Shown piece by piece: positions 54,537 through 64,000 of a stretch of DNA of 64,000 nucleotides. Numbering within the stretch: position 1 is the first letter of the stretch; every line of letters begins with the position of its first letter. The position numbers and the translations under genes are program-made. Under the pieces are notes generated by a model. It was not told where the DNA came from, did not search any database, and worked only from the letters and a program-made list of their open reading frames with translations. Source of the DNA: Spiroplasma endosymbiont of Cantharis nigra (GTDB lineage Bacteria > Bacillota_I > Bacilli_A > Mycoplasmatales > Mycoplasmataceae); contig NZ_OZ026470.1 of assembly GCF_964019925.1 (NCBI RefSeq), positions 806,001 through 870,000 of the forward strand, in the 5' to 3' direction.

Positions 54537-55292
54537 ATGATAGAAATTAAAAACTTAACAAGGGTCTTTAAAAACGATACTGGTATAAAAAATGTCAGCT
54601 TCAATATTAATGACCAAGATATTATTGCCTTTGTTGGTGATAATGGTGCTGGAAAAACAACAACAATAAAAGCAATTTTTGGTGAACTTCACTTAAAAGA
54701 AGGAGAAATTTTAATAAATAATGAAAATTTATTTATTAATAATAACTTACAAAAATTGGCTTTCTTTCCAGATACTAACAATATTCCACTAGACATGAAA
54801 CTTCACGAATATATATTATTTTTATGTGCTGCTAATGGAATCAACAAAAAACAATTAGAAAATAAAATTAAAAATATCTATGAAATGCTTGATTTAAATA
54901 AATTTAAAAATAAAAAGATTAAAGAGTTATCTGCTGGATGAAAGAAAAAGGCAATTATGGCAAGTGTACTTGTTCGTTCTCCAAAATATATTATTTTAGA
55001 TGAACCAACAGCAAATCTAGATGTTGAATCAAAAATAGAGTTTATTTCAATTCTTAAGGAGTTAAATAAACTAGGTGTTACAATTCTTATCACAAGCCAT
55101 ATCATTGAAGAACTTCAAGAAATAGCAAATCATTTAGTTCTTATCAAAAACGGAGAAATTGTTTATGATAAACAATTTGATAATAAGAAAGAGTTAATAA
55201 TTAATATTTATAAAAAGTTTATTGATCCAAAAAAAGTAAATATTGAATTAATTTCAAACTTATATAAGGAGGATAAAGAAAATGAAAAATAA
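54537..55292 (+). CDS. ABC-2-type exporter ATPase
   Basis: A 251-residue ATPase. Walker A is GDNGAGKTTT, the signature is LSAGWKKKA (where LSGGQxxR is normal; the Trp is a TGA codon), Walker B YIILDEPTANLD, H-loop ITSHIIEEL. It belongs to the CcmA/NatA-like group. It overlaps the permease gene by 11 bases. Substrate unknown. Confidence 0.9.
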
Positions 55293-56988
55293 AAATGTAA
55301 AAAGTTTATTTATAATTTATTTTTTAAACTTAAAATTAGCTTTAAGAAATAAATCTATTATTATCACAGGTTTAATTTTCATTTTTGTTAGTTCCTTATT
55401 TATTCTTATGCAATCACTTTCAAGTAGTTATCCTAAAATGCAACTAATGAATTTATCATTATTTAAAACAGTGTCATATATTTGTAGTGGATTTTGCTTT
55501 AGTATTTTTCTCACTTTAATTTCATTCTTCTTTTTTAAAAAGCAAAAGGATGATGGAATTCAAAATATAGAGTTAAGAGCAGGAATACCAATTTGACAAT
55601 CATTTTTGTATAGATATTCACTTGCAATATTAATTTCAATATTATATGTTTTAATAAACTTTATTTTAGGTACTTTATTTACACTAATTTCAAACTATGA
55701 GCAAGTTATTGTCAATGATATATTACTAACTCAATTGGCTTTTTATTTCTTTTTACCCATAGTATTAATTCCTTTTATAATAGCTATTTCAATGACTTTT
55801 AGTGTAGCAATTGGGATTTTAAACAATTTATTATTAGCATTGTTAATTTTTATATATCCCTTTGGTGCTGCAATAAGTAGTCAATTAAATGGAACTTTCA
55901 ACAAAATATCAGAAACTAGTTATCTAAATGCCAATATTAATATGTATCTTGGTCACTCATTCTATAATAATTTAAAAAATGTTGAGAACTATAGTGAGAT
56001 TTTCAAAGAAAGTGAAATTGATTTTAGTTATAAAGATTTTGATAATATTAAAAAAAGAGCTTTTTTAAATGGTCAATCTAATTTACTAAACAGTAAAAAT
56101 GAAGTTCTAAGTGAAAATGAAGTTCTAAGTGAATATAAAATTTCTAGTCTTATGAGTGAAATTTTTGAAAAAGCACAAGATCTTGAACCTTATAATTCAA
56201 ATATTGAAAATAAATATTGATTGCTCTCTAAAGAAGGATGATCAGAAAAACAAGTATATATTGAAATTCAACCAACTTTAGAACATTTAAAAAAACAGTT
56301 GCCAGAATTATTAAGCTTATTCAATTGAATTGAATATACTTATAATAATTATTTAACAATTATTAAAGACGGTGAACCTGGAGATTCAAACGGATTAGCC
56401 TATTCAATTTTTAAAAAAAACTCTTTGGATATTAAATCTACTTTCAAATTTGAAAATGAGGATTTAAATGAAAAAAATGAAAAAATATTTGATATTTATA
56501 AAAATCATCCTGAAATTATGATAATTAATTGACTAATTATGTCAGGTTATAGAGCATCAATGTACAATGATTTTAATAACTCAGACAATGATATTTTAAG
56601 TATTAAAAATAATGGTATTAACTATGATTCTGAATTTAAATCAAATAATAGTTCTGCTAATGGTAATTTTTTAAACAACTGATGATATATTTATAGAGGT
56701 AATAATACAAAGCCTTTTGTAAATGATTATGTTTCTTCAATTTCAGCTATGATGCAACCCACTAAGCCTTTAAAGTATTATTCAAAAAATGATATTGAAG
56801 AGATTATTAAAAGAACAAAACCAAAAGAAGAAAAATTAAACGATGAAGATTTATCTCTTTATAAAGATTTAGATATGAAATTAATTGGTGGATTTAATAT
56901 GACATTATGCATAATATGCTGAATAGCTTTTTCTGCAATATTGACATATTTAAATTTATTAATTTATAAGAAAAAATCAAAAATATAA
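55282..56988 (+). CDS. ABC-2-type exporter permease with a large extracellular domain
   Basis: A 568-residue protein. N-terminal helix at 20-42, helices at about 60-85, 108-135, 150-180 and 185-205, then a hydrophilic domain of about 320 residues, then one last helix at about 540-560. It thus looks like an ABC-2 permease with a big loop outside the membrane between helices 5 and 6. It pairs with the ATPase upstream, whose last codons it overlaps. A 6-residue tandem repeat NEVLSE lies in the loop. AGGAGG is in the upstream frame. About nine TGA Trp codons. Confidence 0.82.
56098..56133 (+). repeat. 18-bp perfect tandem repeat inside the permease gene
   Basis: AATGAAGTTCTAAGTGAA occurs twice head to tail, coding NEVLSE twice. 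It keeps the frame, so copy number change would vary the extracellular loop. Confidence 0.85.
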
Positions 56989-57011
56989 ATATTTATATAT
57001 TTTCTAATTTT

Positions 57012-57044
57012 AAATCCAACATTTATCTATGTTGGATTTTTTTT
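57012..57044 (+). terminator. Terminator of the ABC exporter operon
   Basis: AAATCCAACAT (57012-57022) pairs with ATGTTGGATTT (57029-57039), followed by a T8 run. Confidence 0.92.
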
Positions 57045-57076
57045 CATTTAACTAATAAAAATATAATTTAGAATTA

Positions 57077-57571
57077 TTAAAGGTCTTTTTTAAAAATGAA
57101 ATGCTTCATTTCTTTTTCATTATAAATTTTTTTAAACTCTCCTATTTTAATAAAATCATTTTTTAAAACAACTTTTTGAGAGATTAAATTATCATATTTT
57201 ATTAAAGAATAAACTTGCTTTAATCCATATTTATTTTTTGCAATATTTAATAAATCTAAGACTGCTTTTGTAGCATATCCCTTTTTTCAAAATTCATATT
57301 TAATAATATATCCAATTTCATATACAGTATTTCCATTTACTTCTTGTAGTGTTATTCCTGCTTGACCAACTACTAAATTATTTTTTGAGTCAGTAATAAG
57401 TTTATAACCTAATTCATTTTCTAAATATCTTTTTTGTTGTTTTTTTATTCAGTCATGTACATCTTTTTCATTGAAGTCATGTTCTCAAGCTTTCATAACT
57501 TTTTTATTTAAAAGCATATCAGCAATATCTTGATAATCTTCAATACTCATTTTTTTATAAGATAATTTCAT
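57077..57571 (-). CDS. GNAT-family acetyltransferase, RimJ/RimL type
   Basis: A 164-residue acetyltransferase: EIGYIIKYEFWKKGYATKAV (W-x-K-G-Y-A-T motif, core WKKGYATKAV), then IAKNKYGLKQVYSLIKYDNLISQKVVLKNDF. The Met at 57571 is chosen over 57589, because GGAAAGAG lies 8 bases before it. Substrate unknown; members acetylate ribosomal proteins or antibiotics. Three TGA Trp codons. Confidence 0.85.
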
Positions 57572-57608
57572 ATTATAAGCTCTTTCCATTTTATTTAATT
57601 ATAAAGTA

Positions 57609-57657
57609 TAAAAAACCTTATTAGTATGCTCTTGTAAGACATACTTAATAAGGTTTT
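57609..57657 (-). terminator. Terminator of the ptsG-like gene
   Basis: AAAAACCTTATTAGTATG and CATACTTAATAAGGTTTTA form an 18-bp stem with a single bulge around an 11-base loop, ending in Ts on the minus strand. Confidence 0.88.
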
Positions 57658-57685
57658 ATCCTTTAATTTAAAATATTTTTATTTA

Positions 57686-59785
57686 CTAAGCCTCATTGTT
57701 TTTTTTGGCTTTTCGTTGTTCACCTAAAATTTTTATCATACGTGGTTTAATGGCTTCTTGTTCTCCACCATAAACAATCTGAACATTTGTTCCTCTAATA
57801 AGAGCTCCATTGGCTCCTCCTAAAGATATGATACCTTCTTTATCAACAACACTTCCGTCTTTTACAGTTACACGTAAACGACTTGCACAAGCATCAACAT
57901 CGACAATATTGTTTTCTCCACCTAAAAACTCAATTATCTTTGTAGCTTTTTGAACTCTTGCATTTTCAGAAGAGCTCTTATTATTTTCAATTTTTATATC
58001 ATCAACATTCTGACCTTTTGCTTCTTTGTAATCAGCTTTTGTTGCTAATTTAACATCACTACTTCCATCTCTTCCTGGAACCATTACATTTCCATATTTT
58101 ACTGCAAAGTAGAATGAGAAGAAGTAAGCTGGTGCCATAATACCTGCAACCCCTAGAATTGCAAATACTGATGTTGCACTCATAGCTTTACTTCCAAAGA
58201 ATGGAATTATTCCAAATACTATATAATCAATAAATCCTCCTGAAACTGTCATTGAAACGTGAGTTCTAAATAGTCCAGATAATAAGAATGAAATTGATGC
58301 TAATGGCATATGTACACCATAGAATAATCAAGGTGCTAAGAATAAGAATGTGTATTCTATTGGTTCTGTAATTCCTGTTAGGAAACAAGTAAAGGCAGCT
58401 GAGAAATAAATTCCCATTACTGATTTTCGATTTTCCTTAGGAACATTTAATCACATTGCTAATCCCGCCATTGGTAATCCTAACAACATAAATCCAAACT
58501 TACCAGATTGGAATCTTCCAATATTTAATCCTAAAATATCTAAATCTTTAAAATTTAAAACTTCAGAATTAGCAATAACTTTATAAGCCATTGTCTGATC
58601 TCCCATTGATTTTCATAAATCAGTATAATTAGTACTTATTAAATTTCTAATTTGTTCAAATGATGGTGTTGCTGTTCCTAATAATTTAACTGCATCATGA
58701 TTTTTAGCTCATAGATCTGCAAATTGTTGTTGAACAATTGGATCAATTGTTTTTTCAAAAGCTTCAGCAATTGAACCTCCGGCGTTTGTTCATCACAACG
58801 GTGCATAGAACACATGGTGTAATCCAAATGGAACTAATGAACGTTCTGCAACTTCATAAATTAATGAATCCACACCATAAGGAAGTTTTCCTGATACTTG
58901 TCCAAATGCTGCTAATCCCATACCTAGATATGGTCATAAAAACATAAATATAAATGACAATGGAATAACTGCAACAAATGTTACAATTGGAACTAATTTT
59001 GTTCCACTAAAGAAACTTATTGCAGAAGGTAATTGAGTATCATGAAACTTATTGTAGCATTTTGCTGCAATTGCCCCAACAAATATACCTGCAAATACTC
59101 CTGTATTTAATGAATTAACTCCAATGTTTGAAGTGATTAATCCATTTGGAATTCAATTAATTCATAATAATGAATAGTAAACACTTCCAGCAGCATCAAT
59201 AAATTCTAGATTCGAATTAATTGTTGAACCTTTTCCAGCTTCAGCAATTTGTTGACTAGCTGCAGATACATATTTGGCAATATCTTGTAATCCAAATTCT
59301 AAGTCTTCTCAAATAATTTCTCATTTATTATCTCCAATATTTGTATAAAGTTGATGTCAAGTTTGGTCATTTAATTGTACTCAAACTGTACTTTGATCTA
59401 CTGTGCTTGTATGTAATAATGCAGCTTGCATCCCATTCATAACAAGAAAACCAACAACTGCTGTTAAAGCTGCTATACCTGAGTCCTTAGTATAAGCTAA
59501 TGCAACTGATATACAAAATAATACTGGTAAATTTCCAAAACAAACATCACCCATTTTATTTAGAAGTGATCCAAAATAAAATAGAAATGCAACATCACCA
59601 GCATTAGATGAAATCGCTGCACCAACACCAAGAAATACACCCGCTATTGGTAAAAGTGCTATAGGTAATAAGAACGCTTTACTTAATTTTGAAAGTGTGG
59701 GCATAATATTTTTACCCATGCTTTTCATTTTAGCAGTAAACTTATTTGAAGACTTTTCACCAGTTTTTTGAGTAATATTTTTCAT
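57686..59785 (-). CDS. ptsG: PTS EIICB component, glucose (PtsG) type
   Basis: A 699-residue permease. EIIC (about 35-560) has [39 protein letters not shown] and [16 protein letters not shown] is C-terminal, with phosphocysteine 633 in [13 protein letters not shown] hydrophilic insertion of about 90-100 residues around residues 130-230 makes EIIC longer than usual. It probably takes up glucose with the EIIA-Glc encoded elsewhere. It is preceded 35 bases upstream by a small two-helix membrane protein gene and a strong promoter. Confidence 0.9.
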
Positions 59786-59820
59786 TTAGTTTATTTCCTT
59801 TCTTTTGTTGTGGTTGCTAA

Positions 59821-60054
59821 CTAGAACATCATCATTAAGCCAGTAAATGCCATTATAAAACCAAAAATCGCAACAAAAAGAGGAAAGTTTTTTTTAGTAA
59901 ACTCCCAAATCGTCTGACTTTCTTGATTTCCAGTTTTAAAATTTGAATTATCTTTTACTTTATTTTTGGCATAATATGCCCAATATCCAAAACCTACAAT
60001 TATTAATAATCCAATTATTAATAATGACAACCCTATAATTTGATTTTGTTCCAT
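59821..60054 (-). CDS. Small two-helix membrane protein preceding ptsG
   Basis: A 77-residue protein with helices at about 7-29 and 56-76 and a polar, charged middle (KNKVKDNSNFKTGNQES). No family is recognised. GGAG is 10 bases before ATG 60054, which is preferred to a GTG 18 bases upstream. It is in one transcription unit with the EIICB gene, mirrored by the 14207-14470 gene next to the other EIICB. Two TGG Trp codons, unlike most genes here. Confidence 0.72.
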   Translation of the reverse strand: MEQNQIIGLSLLIIGLLIIVGFGYWAYYAKNKVKDNSNFKTGNQESQTIWEFTKKNFPLFVAIFGFIMAFTGLMMMF

Positions 60055-60076
60055 TTTTAAAATTCTCCACACTTTT

Positions 60077-60105
60077 ATTATATAGTGGAAATTTTTTTAT
60101 TGCAA
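60077..60105 (-). promoter_or_regulatory. Promoter of the small membrane protein-ptsG operon
   Basis: On the minus strand TTGCAA (60105-60100) is followed after exactly 17 bases by TATAAT (60082-60077). This is the best-formed promoter in the window. Confidence 0.85.
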
Positions 60106-60159
60106 TACTATTTTTTTAAATTTTAAATATATAAGTGTTGCTAAAAAAATTTTTTAATT

Positions 60160-60636
60160 TTATATATTAAAACCTCTAGTATCAGCTTTAGTTTTTTCTA
60201 TTCAATACTTAAATTTATTCTTGTCTTGATTTTTTTCTAATTCAATGAACCTAATATCTTCATTTTTTAAACCCTTTTCATTCATATAGTCTTCTATATT
60301 TTTATATTCCTTATGTTCAATTTTATTTACAATTTCTAATGTTGTTTCACTAAAATTGCTACTTTTGAATATTAATATTGGTCAAAAATACTCTTTTGAA
60401 TTAAAATTATTAAAAATTAGGGCATAAATACCTGACTTATTTTCAAATTCATCCCCAAATTTTACTACCCTTTTATTTTTAAATATTTTTTTAATGTCAT
60501 TATTTTCTATTTCTTTTTTTAATTTAAAAACAGAAGAAGCACCTCAAACTGAAACAACTAGACCAATAACAAATAAAATTATTATTAATGATAAAGCTCA
60601 TACTGGCATACTTGTACCTTTATTAATTTCATTCAT
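60160..60636 (-). CDS. Hypothetical single-pass membrane protein
   Basis: A 158-residue protein with one membrane helix (about residues 12-34) and a soluble C-terminal domain of 120 residues without recognised motifs. It is downstream of tsaB by 18 bases and likely belongs to the tsaE-tsaB unit. Four TGA Trp codons. Confidence 0.75.
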
Positions 60637-60654
60637 ATAATAAAACTCCTTTTC

Positions 60655-61221
60655 TTATATAAAACTTTTTATATACAATGGTTTAATATCTTTTAAATCC
60701 TTTATTTCAACAAAAAGTGACTTAGTTTCAAAATAACATTTTTCAAAATCAATATCCTTATAATCTGTAACTAAACTAAAATCTAGAAATTGTTTTTGAA
60801 AATCTTCAAGATATTCAAAAGGTAATAATTGATCTTCAATAATATTTTTACCACCATCATAAATTCCTAAATATATTTTAGCTCCCCTTGCATCTAATAT
60901 ACTTATGGCCTTATTATTGCCAGCTTGAAATGCTAATGAGGATAAAGTAAAGACATTAAATTTCTCATTTAAAGTTTTCAATGTTTTTACAATAGTAATA
61001 GCCACTCTTACGCCTGTGTAACTTCCTGGACCCTTTATTGCATATAAATTCTCTATTTCTTTTATAGTTAAGTTATTCTTATTTAAAAAAATAATAAGTT
61101 CATTCATCACAGTATCACTTACTCTTATTTGATTGTCTAAAAATAAAGTATCGATAACTTTATTATTTTTTTCTAAAATGATAATCAATTTATTATTACT
61201 AGTATCTAAAAAAAGATTCAT
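60655..61221 (-). CDS. tsaB: tRNA t6A synthesis protein TsaB
   Basis: A 188-residue protein of the ASKHA fold: NLFLDTSNNKLII at the start, YAIKGPGSYTGVRVAITIVKTL (the GPGSFTGxR motif) and LDARGAKIYLGIYD. TsaB is the scaffold for TsaD in making N6-threonylcarbamoyladenosine at tRNA position 37. It is shorter than E. coli TsaB, as in other mollicutes. It starts right after tsaE (TAAATG). Confidence 0.93.
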   Translation of the reverse strand: MNLFLDTSNNKLIIILEKNNKVIDTLFLDNQIRVSDTVMNELIIFLNKNNLTIKEIENLYAIKGPGSYTGVRVAITIVKTLKTLNEKFNVFTLSSLAFQAGNNKAISILDARGAKIYLGIYDGGKNIIEDQLLPFEYLEDFQKQFLDFSLVTDYKDIDFEKCYFETKSLFVEIKDLKDIKPLYIKSFI

Positions 61222-61638
61222 TTAATTATTCTCCTCTATAGAAAAAATTCTTTTGCTTTCAGAAATTATTTCAATTGATATTTTTATTACATTAAAATAT
61301 CTAAAATAATCAATTGCTAAATTTTGACTTCATTCAACTATATTAAAGGAATTAAACATTTCTTCTAAATACATTTCACCATCTTCTTTTGGAGTTAACC
61401 TATAAGCGTCAATATGATTTATTTTTAATTTATCAATTTGATATTGGTGCATTATTGTAAAAGTTGGTGAAGTCACCAATTCTTTTAATCCCATTGCTTT
61501 AAGCAAATATTTACTAAATGTAGTCTTTCCAGAACCCATTTCTCCCTCAAGAATTAAGCAACTATTTTCCTTAATTTTAGGCAAAATTAAGTTAATAATT
61601 GTAGTTAATTCATCAAGATTGCAAATTTCTAATCTCAT
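61222..61638 (-). CDS. tsaE: tRNA t6A synthesis ATPase TsaE
   Basis: A 138-residue ATPase: ILEGEMGSGKTTFSKYLLKAMG (Walker A GEMGSGKT), TSPTFTIMHQY (the switch region), HIDAYRL and the EEMFNSFNIVEW segment where the final EW uses TGA. It drives the TsaB/TsaD t6A machine. It is the first gene of the pair and is divergent from the reductase gene. Confidence 0.94.
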
Positions 61639-61672
61639 TTAGCAATACTCCTTTGCCTATATGTATATATGA

Positions 61673-61678
61673 TATAAT
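61673..61678 (+). promoter_or_regulatory. Extended -10 promoter for the reductase gene
   Basis: TGATATAAT (extended -10, TATAAT at 61673-61678) lies 27 bases before the ATG. No -35 of quality is seen. Confidence 0.6.
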
Positions 61679-61704
61679 GAATTTGCACTATTTTGGAGGT
61701 AATT

Positions 61705-62688
61705 ATGGTTAAAGATATTTTAATAATTGGCTGTGGTTCTGCGGGACTATATGCTTGAAAAATGGCAGCCGAATTAAAATTAACTGGTGATATAGTTGAG
61801 TCAAAAGACACATATGGTGGTCAAGTTAGTACCTATTATCCAGAAAAATATATTTATAATTTTCCAGCAATTCCAAAAATTCAAGCGCAAGAAGCTATGG
61901 ATCAAATGTATGAGGCAATTAAAAAAGAAGATAATGAAATTATGGCAATTTATAATACCTATGTTTTAGAAATAAATATAATAAAACCAGAAGAAATTGG
62001 CCATGATAATTGATTTGAAGTTAAATTTTCTAATAAAAAAAAGAAAAAATATAAAAGAATTCTTTTTACAGATGGTATGGGCTTATCTAAACCAATACCA
62101 CTAGTTAAAAAAGATTATGATAATATATTTTATTCAATTACAAATATGAGTGGTTTTAAAGACCATAATGTATTAATTTTTGGTGGAGGTGACTCATCAC
62201 TTGATTGAGCAAATGAACTTAGCAATAATATTGCTAAATCAGTTACTATAATTCACAGAAGAGAAGAATTTAGAGCAAAACCAGCAAGTATTGAAGAGGC
62301 ACAAAAAAATAATGTTGTATTTTTAACACCATATAATTTTGTTAAAATTTTAGAGCATAATAAAGATATTGCAAAAAAAATAAAAATAAGCAATATTAAT
62401 ACAAATGAGGAGTTAGATCTAGAATTTGACTCAATTATTGTTCAATTTGGACAAACAATTGAGAAGCAAAAATTTGAAAATTTAAAATTAAATATAAATA
62501 ATTTAAATAGATTTGAAGTAGATTATACTATGCAAACTAATGTAGTTGGAATTTATGCAGCTGGTGATTGTTGCATTTATCCTACAAAAGTTAGAAACTT
62601 AGTTTCTGGAGTTTATGAATCTATGCAAGCAGTTATACATATTGAAAAAACTCTAAAAAATAGAAAAGTTGTAAATAATGGTTGATAA
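61705..62688 (+). CDS. YumC-like ferredoxin/flavodoxin-NADP reductase
   Basis: A 327-residue FAD/NADPH enzyme of the thioredoxin reductase fold. FAD site: LIIGCGSAGLYA; NADP site: FGGGDSSLDWANE; second FAD motif: VGIYAAGDC. There is no redox CxxC between the two domains, so it is not a thioredoxin reductase; it fits the YumC-type ferredoxin-NADP reductases. The preferred start has GGAGG upstream. Three TGA Trp codons. Confidence 0.88.
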
Positions 62689-62739
62689 AAAATAAAAATT
62701 TAATGTTCAATAAAAATTTAATTAGAGGTAGAGAATAAA

Positions 62740-63918
62740 ATGAAAAACAGAATGAAAATAATAGCATGATATATCTTTTTTATTTATTTTTTTGCTTTTT
62801 TAATGCTCTCTGCAACTATGGCTCAGATTGATCCTGCACCTAGATATCATATTTTTGCATGATGAAATAAGATTTTTGCAGATATGGCTTTTTGAACTAC
62901 GCAAACAAACTGAATGTTTTTTATATTCTTTTTATTTGTTGCTTTAAATGGAAAATGGGGTTTATGAAAACCAGGAAAAGTTGCCTGAATTAATTTTTTA
63001 AGTTATTTTACTTTAACAATGGTGCTCTTTTGGTCTGCTTTATCAGGTTCAAAAGAATATCCATTAGTATTATGATCTAATCAATATAATACTTTTATTA
63101 AGTGATTTATTACAGTTACTACACATCTTGTAACATATTTAATTGCTATGGGTTACTATTTTTTTATAGTAAAAAAAGAACAAATTGATATAAAAAGTTG
63201 ATATAAAAAAAATTTATTAATAGGTTGAATATATCCAATGTTTTATTTATTTTTTGTTTTAATTAGAATGCTGATAATGAATAATTTAGGTACTGAGCAT
63301 TTTATTATGCAAACTCCAAATAATGAAATTATTTGGATTCAGGAAAACCATGAATGAGTTTTAGATTTATCTGTTAGTGTTCTGTCAACCCCCTATTTTT
63401 TCTTTAACCCATTTGTTCTTAATGGATTAGAACTTATTGTAATTGGTTCTATAGGTTGTTTACTTTTAATTACTTTGTGTCAATATTTATTAATATGAAT
63501 TAATAATACTTTTTTAAAAGAAAAAAAAGTAACTAAAAATAAAGAGATAATTGTTTTATCTCAACAAGAAAAAATAATTGCTTATTCAAAAATTTTTCTG
63601 GGTTTAATTTTTATCTCAACTTCAATTTATAAGTTAACAATATTTTCAAATTATAACTTCAGTGAAAAAGACAATCAATTATATTATATAGCATATATTC
63701 TCTTATACTTATTCTCATTGGGAACTAATCTCATAATGACAATAGTTACAATATTAAAATTACTTAAAATATATGAAAATAAAAATATTGAATTCGTCTC
63801 ATCAGCTTTTTCTGGTTTCTTTTTAATACATATTTATTTTTTATCTTTAATAATTTTTATTCCTATTATCTTTGACAGAGTTACAGAAAATAAAAAAAGT
63901 TTGTTACTCAATAAATAA
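62740..63918 (+). CDS. Hypothetical polytopic membrane protein
   Basis: A 392-residue protein with about ten hydrophobic segments and many Trp (over 15 TGA codons). It includes MAQIDPAPRYHIFAWWNK in the first loop, LWKPGKVAW and TVTTHLVTYLIAMGYYFF. I recognise no family; it could be a carotenoid- or lipid-handling protein, but no motif shows this. It lies 51 bases after the reductase gene on the same strand. Confidence 0.75.
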
Positions 63919-63928
63919 CAAATTTTTT
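63900..63928 (+). terminator. Terminator of the reductase-membrane protein unit
   Basis: TTTGTTA (63900-63906) pairs with TAACAAA (63916-63922) and six Ts follow. It overlaps the stop of the gene. Confidence 0.7.
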
Positions 63929-63949
63929 AAATAAAACTTTAAAATTAAT

Positions 63950-64000
63950 TTAAAACTCGCCTTTTAGTATCATTTTAAGTAAAATTTTATCAATAGCTGA
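63950..64000 (-). CDS. C-terminal end of an unidentified gene (runs off the right edge)
   Basis: On the minus strand a 16-codon open frame reads SAIDKILLKMILKGEF and stops with TAA. The Leu/Ile pattern and K-G-E-F end look like the C-terminus of a real protein, convergent with the preceding gene. Too short to identify. Confidence 0.4.
   Translation of the reverse strand, partial: SAIDKILLKMILKGEF

Noticed and set aside
61705-62688. Thioredoxin reductase
   Set aside because: The fold fits, but the redox-active CxxC between the FAD and NADP domains is absent, so a YumC-like reductase is the better call.

Overview
The window is very AT-rich and its genes only read through when TGA is translated as tryptophan: with that code about 55 otherwise broken frames become full-length proteins of normal size. 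This, the absence of any cell-wall synthesis gene, three phosphotransferase (PTS) sugar uptake systems, P37-type lipoprotein transport and lipoproteins with a mollicute lipobox point to a wall-less mollicute. The Spiroplasma/Mesoplasma/Entomoplasma group is the best guess, made from gene content and not from a phylogeny. Most genes lie on the minus strand. The exceptions are a rhodanese, trpS, two ABC exporter-like gene pairs, one insertion sequence, and the reductase plus membrane protein at the right end.

Layout. 1-5.7 kb: the N-terminal part of a degenerate RNase J, rhodanese, nadK, trpS and the infC-rpmI-rplT operon behind an attenuator-like leader. 5.7-9.8 kb: an RpiR regulator, a glucose/maltose-type EIICB, a MalY/PatB-type aminotransferase and RidA. 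10-11.4 kb: a small ABC permease/ATPase pair. 11.4-24 kb: an accessory sugar region. It holds a membrane-anchored phage-MuF-like protein, a GlcNAc-type EIICB, a MupG-type 6-phosphomuramidase, a cellobiose-family EIIB, an EIIC fused to a long charged helical domain, a surface lipoprotein, an intact IS3-family element, a ROK kinase, EIIA and an ABC exporter. 24-29 kb: a YfcC-type carrier with a tiny basic leader ORF, a formate/nitrite-type channel and an editing-degenerate thrS. 29-35 kb: nrnA and a P37/P29/P69-like ABC importer whose two permease domains are fused. 35-44.4 kb: glycolysis (two pyk genes, pfkA, eno), hpt, ruvX, a PAP2 phosphatase and typA. 44.4-54.4 kb: hypothetical and membrane proteins, a J-domain protein, a YgjP-type metalloprotease, lepA, a DUF402 protein, proS and tRNA-Ser(GCU). 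54.5-64 kb: a second ABC exporter, GNATs, a ptsG-like EIICB, the t6A genes tsaB and tsaE, a YumC-like flavin reductase and a polytopic membrane protein.

How it fits together. PTS transporters feed hexose phosphates into pfkA, eno and pyk. The 14-22 kb block could take up and split phosphorylated disaccharides: EIIA/EIIB/EIIC import, MupG cleavage, ROK kinase, GlcNAc EIICB. That would be unexpected in a cell with no wall of its own. The MalY-like lyase and RidA overlap by 14 bases, which suits removal of reactive enamines made by the lyase. Several transporters here carry long charged cytoplasmic appendages not normal for their families.
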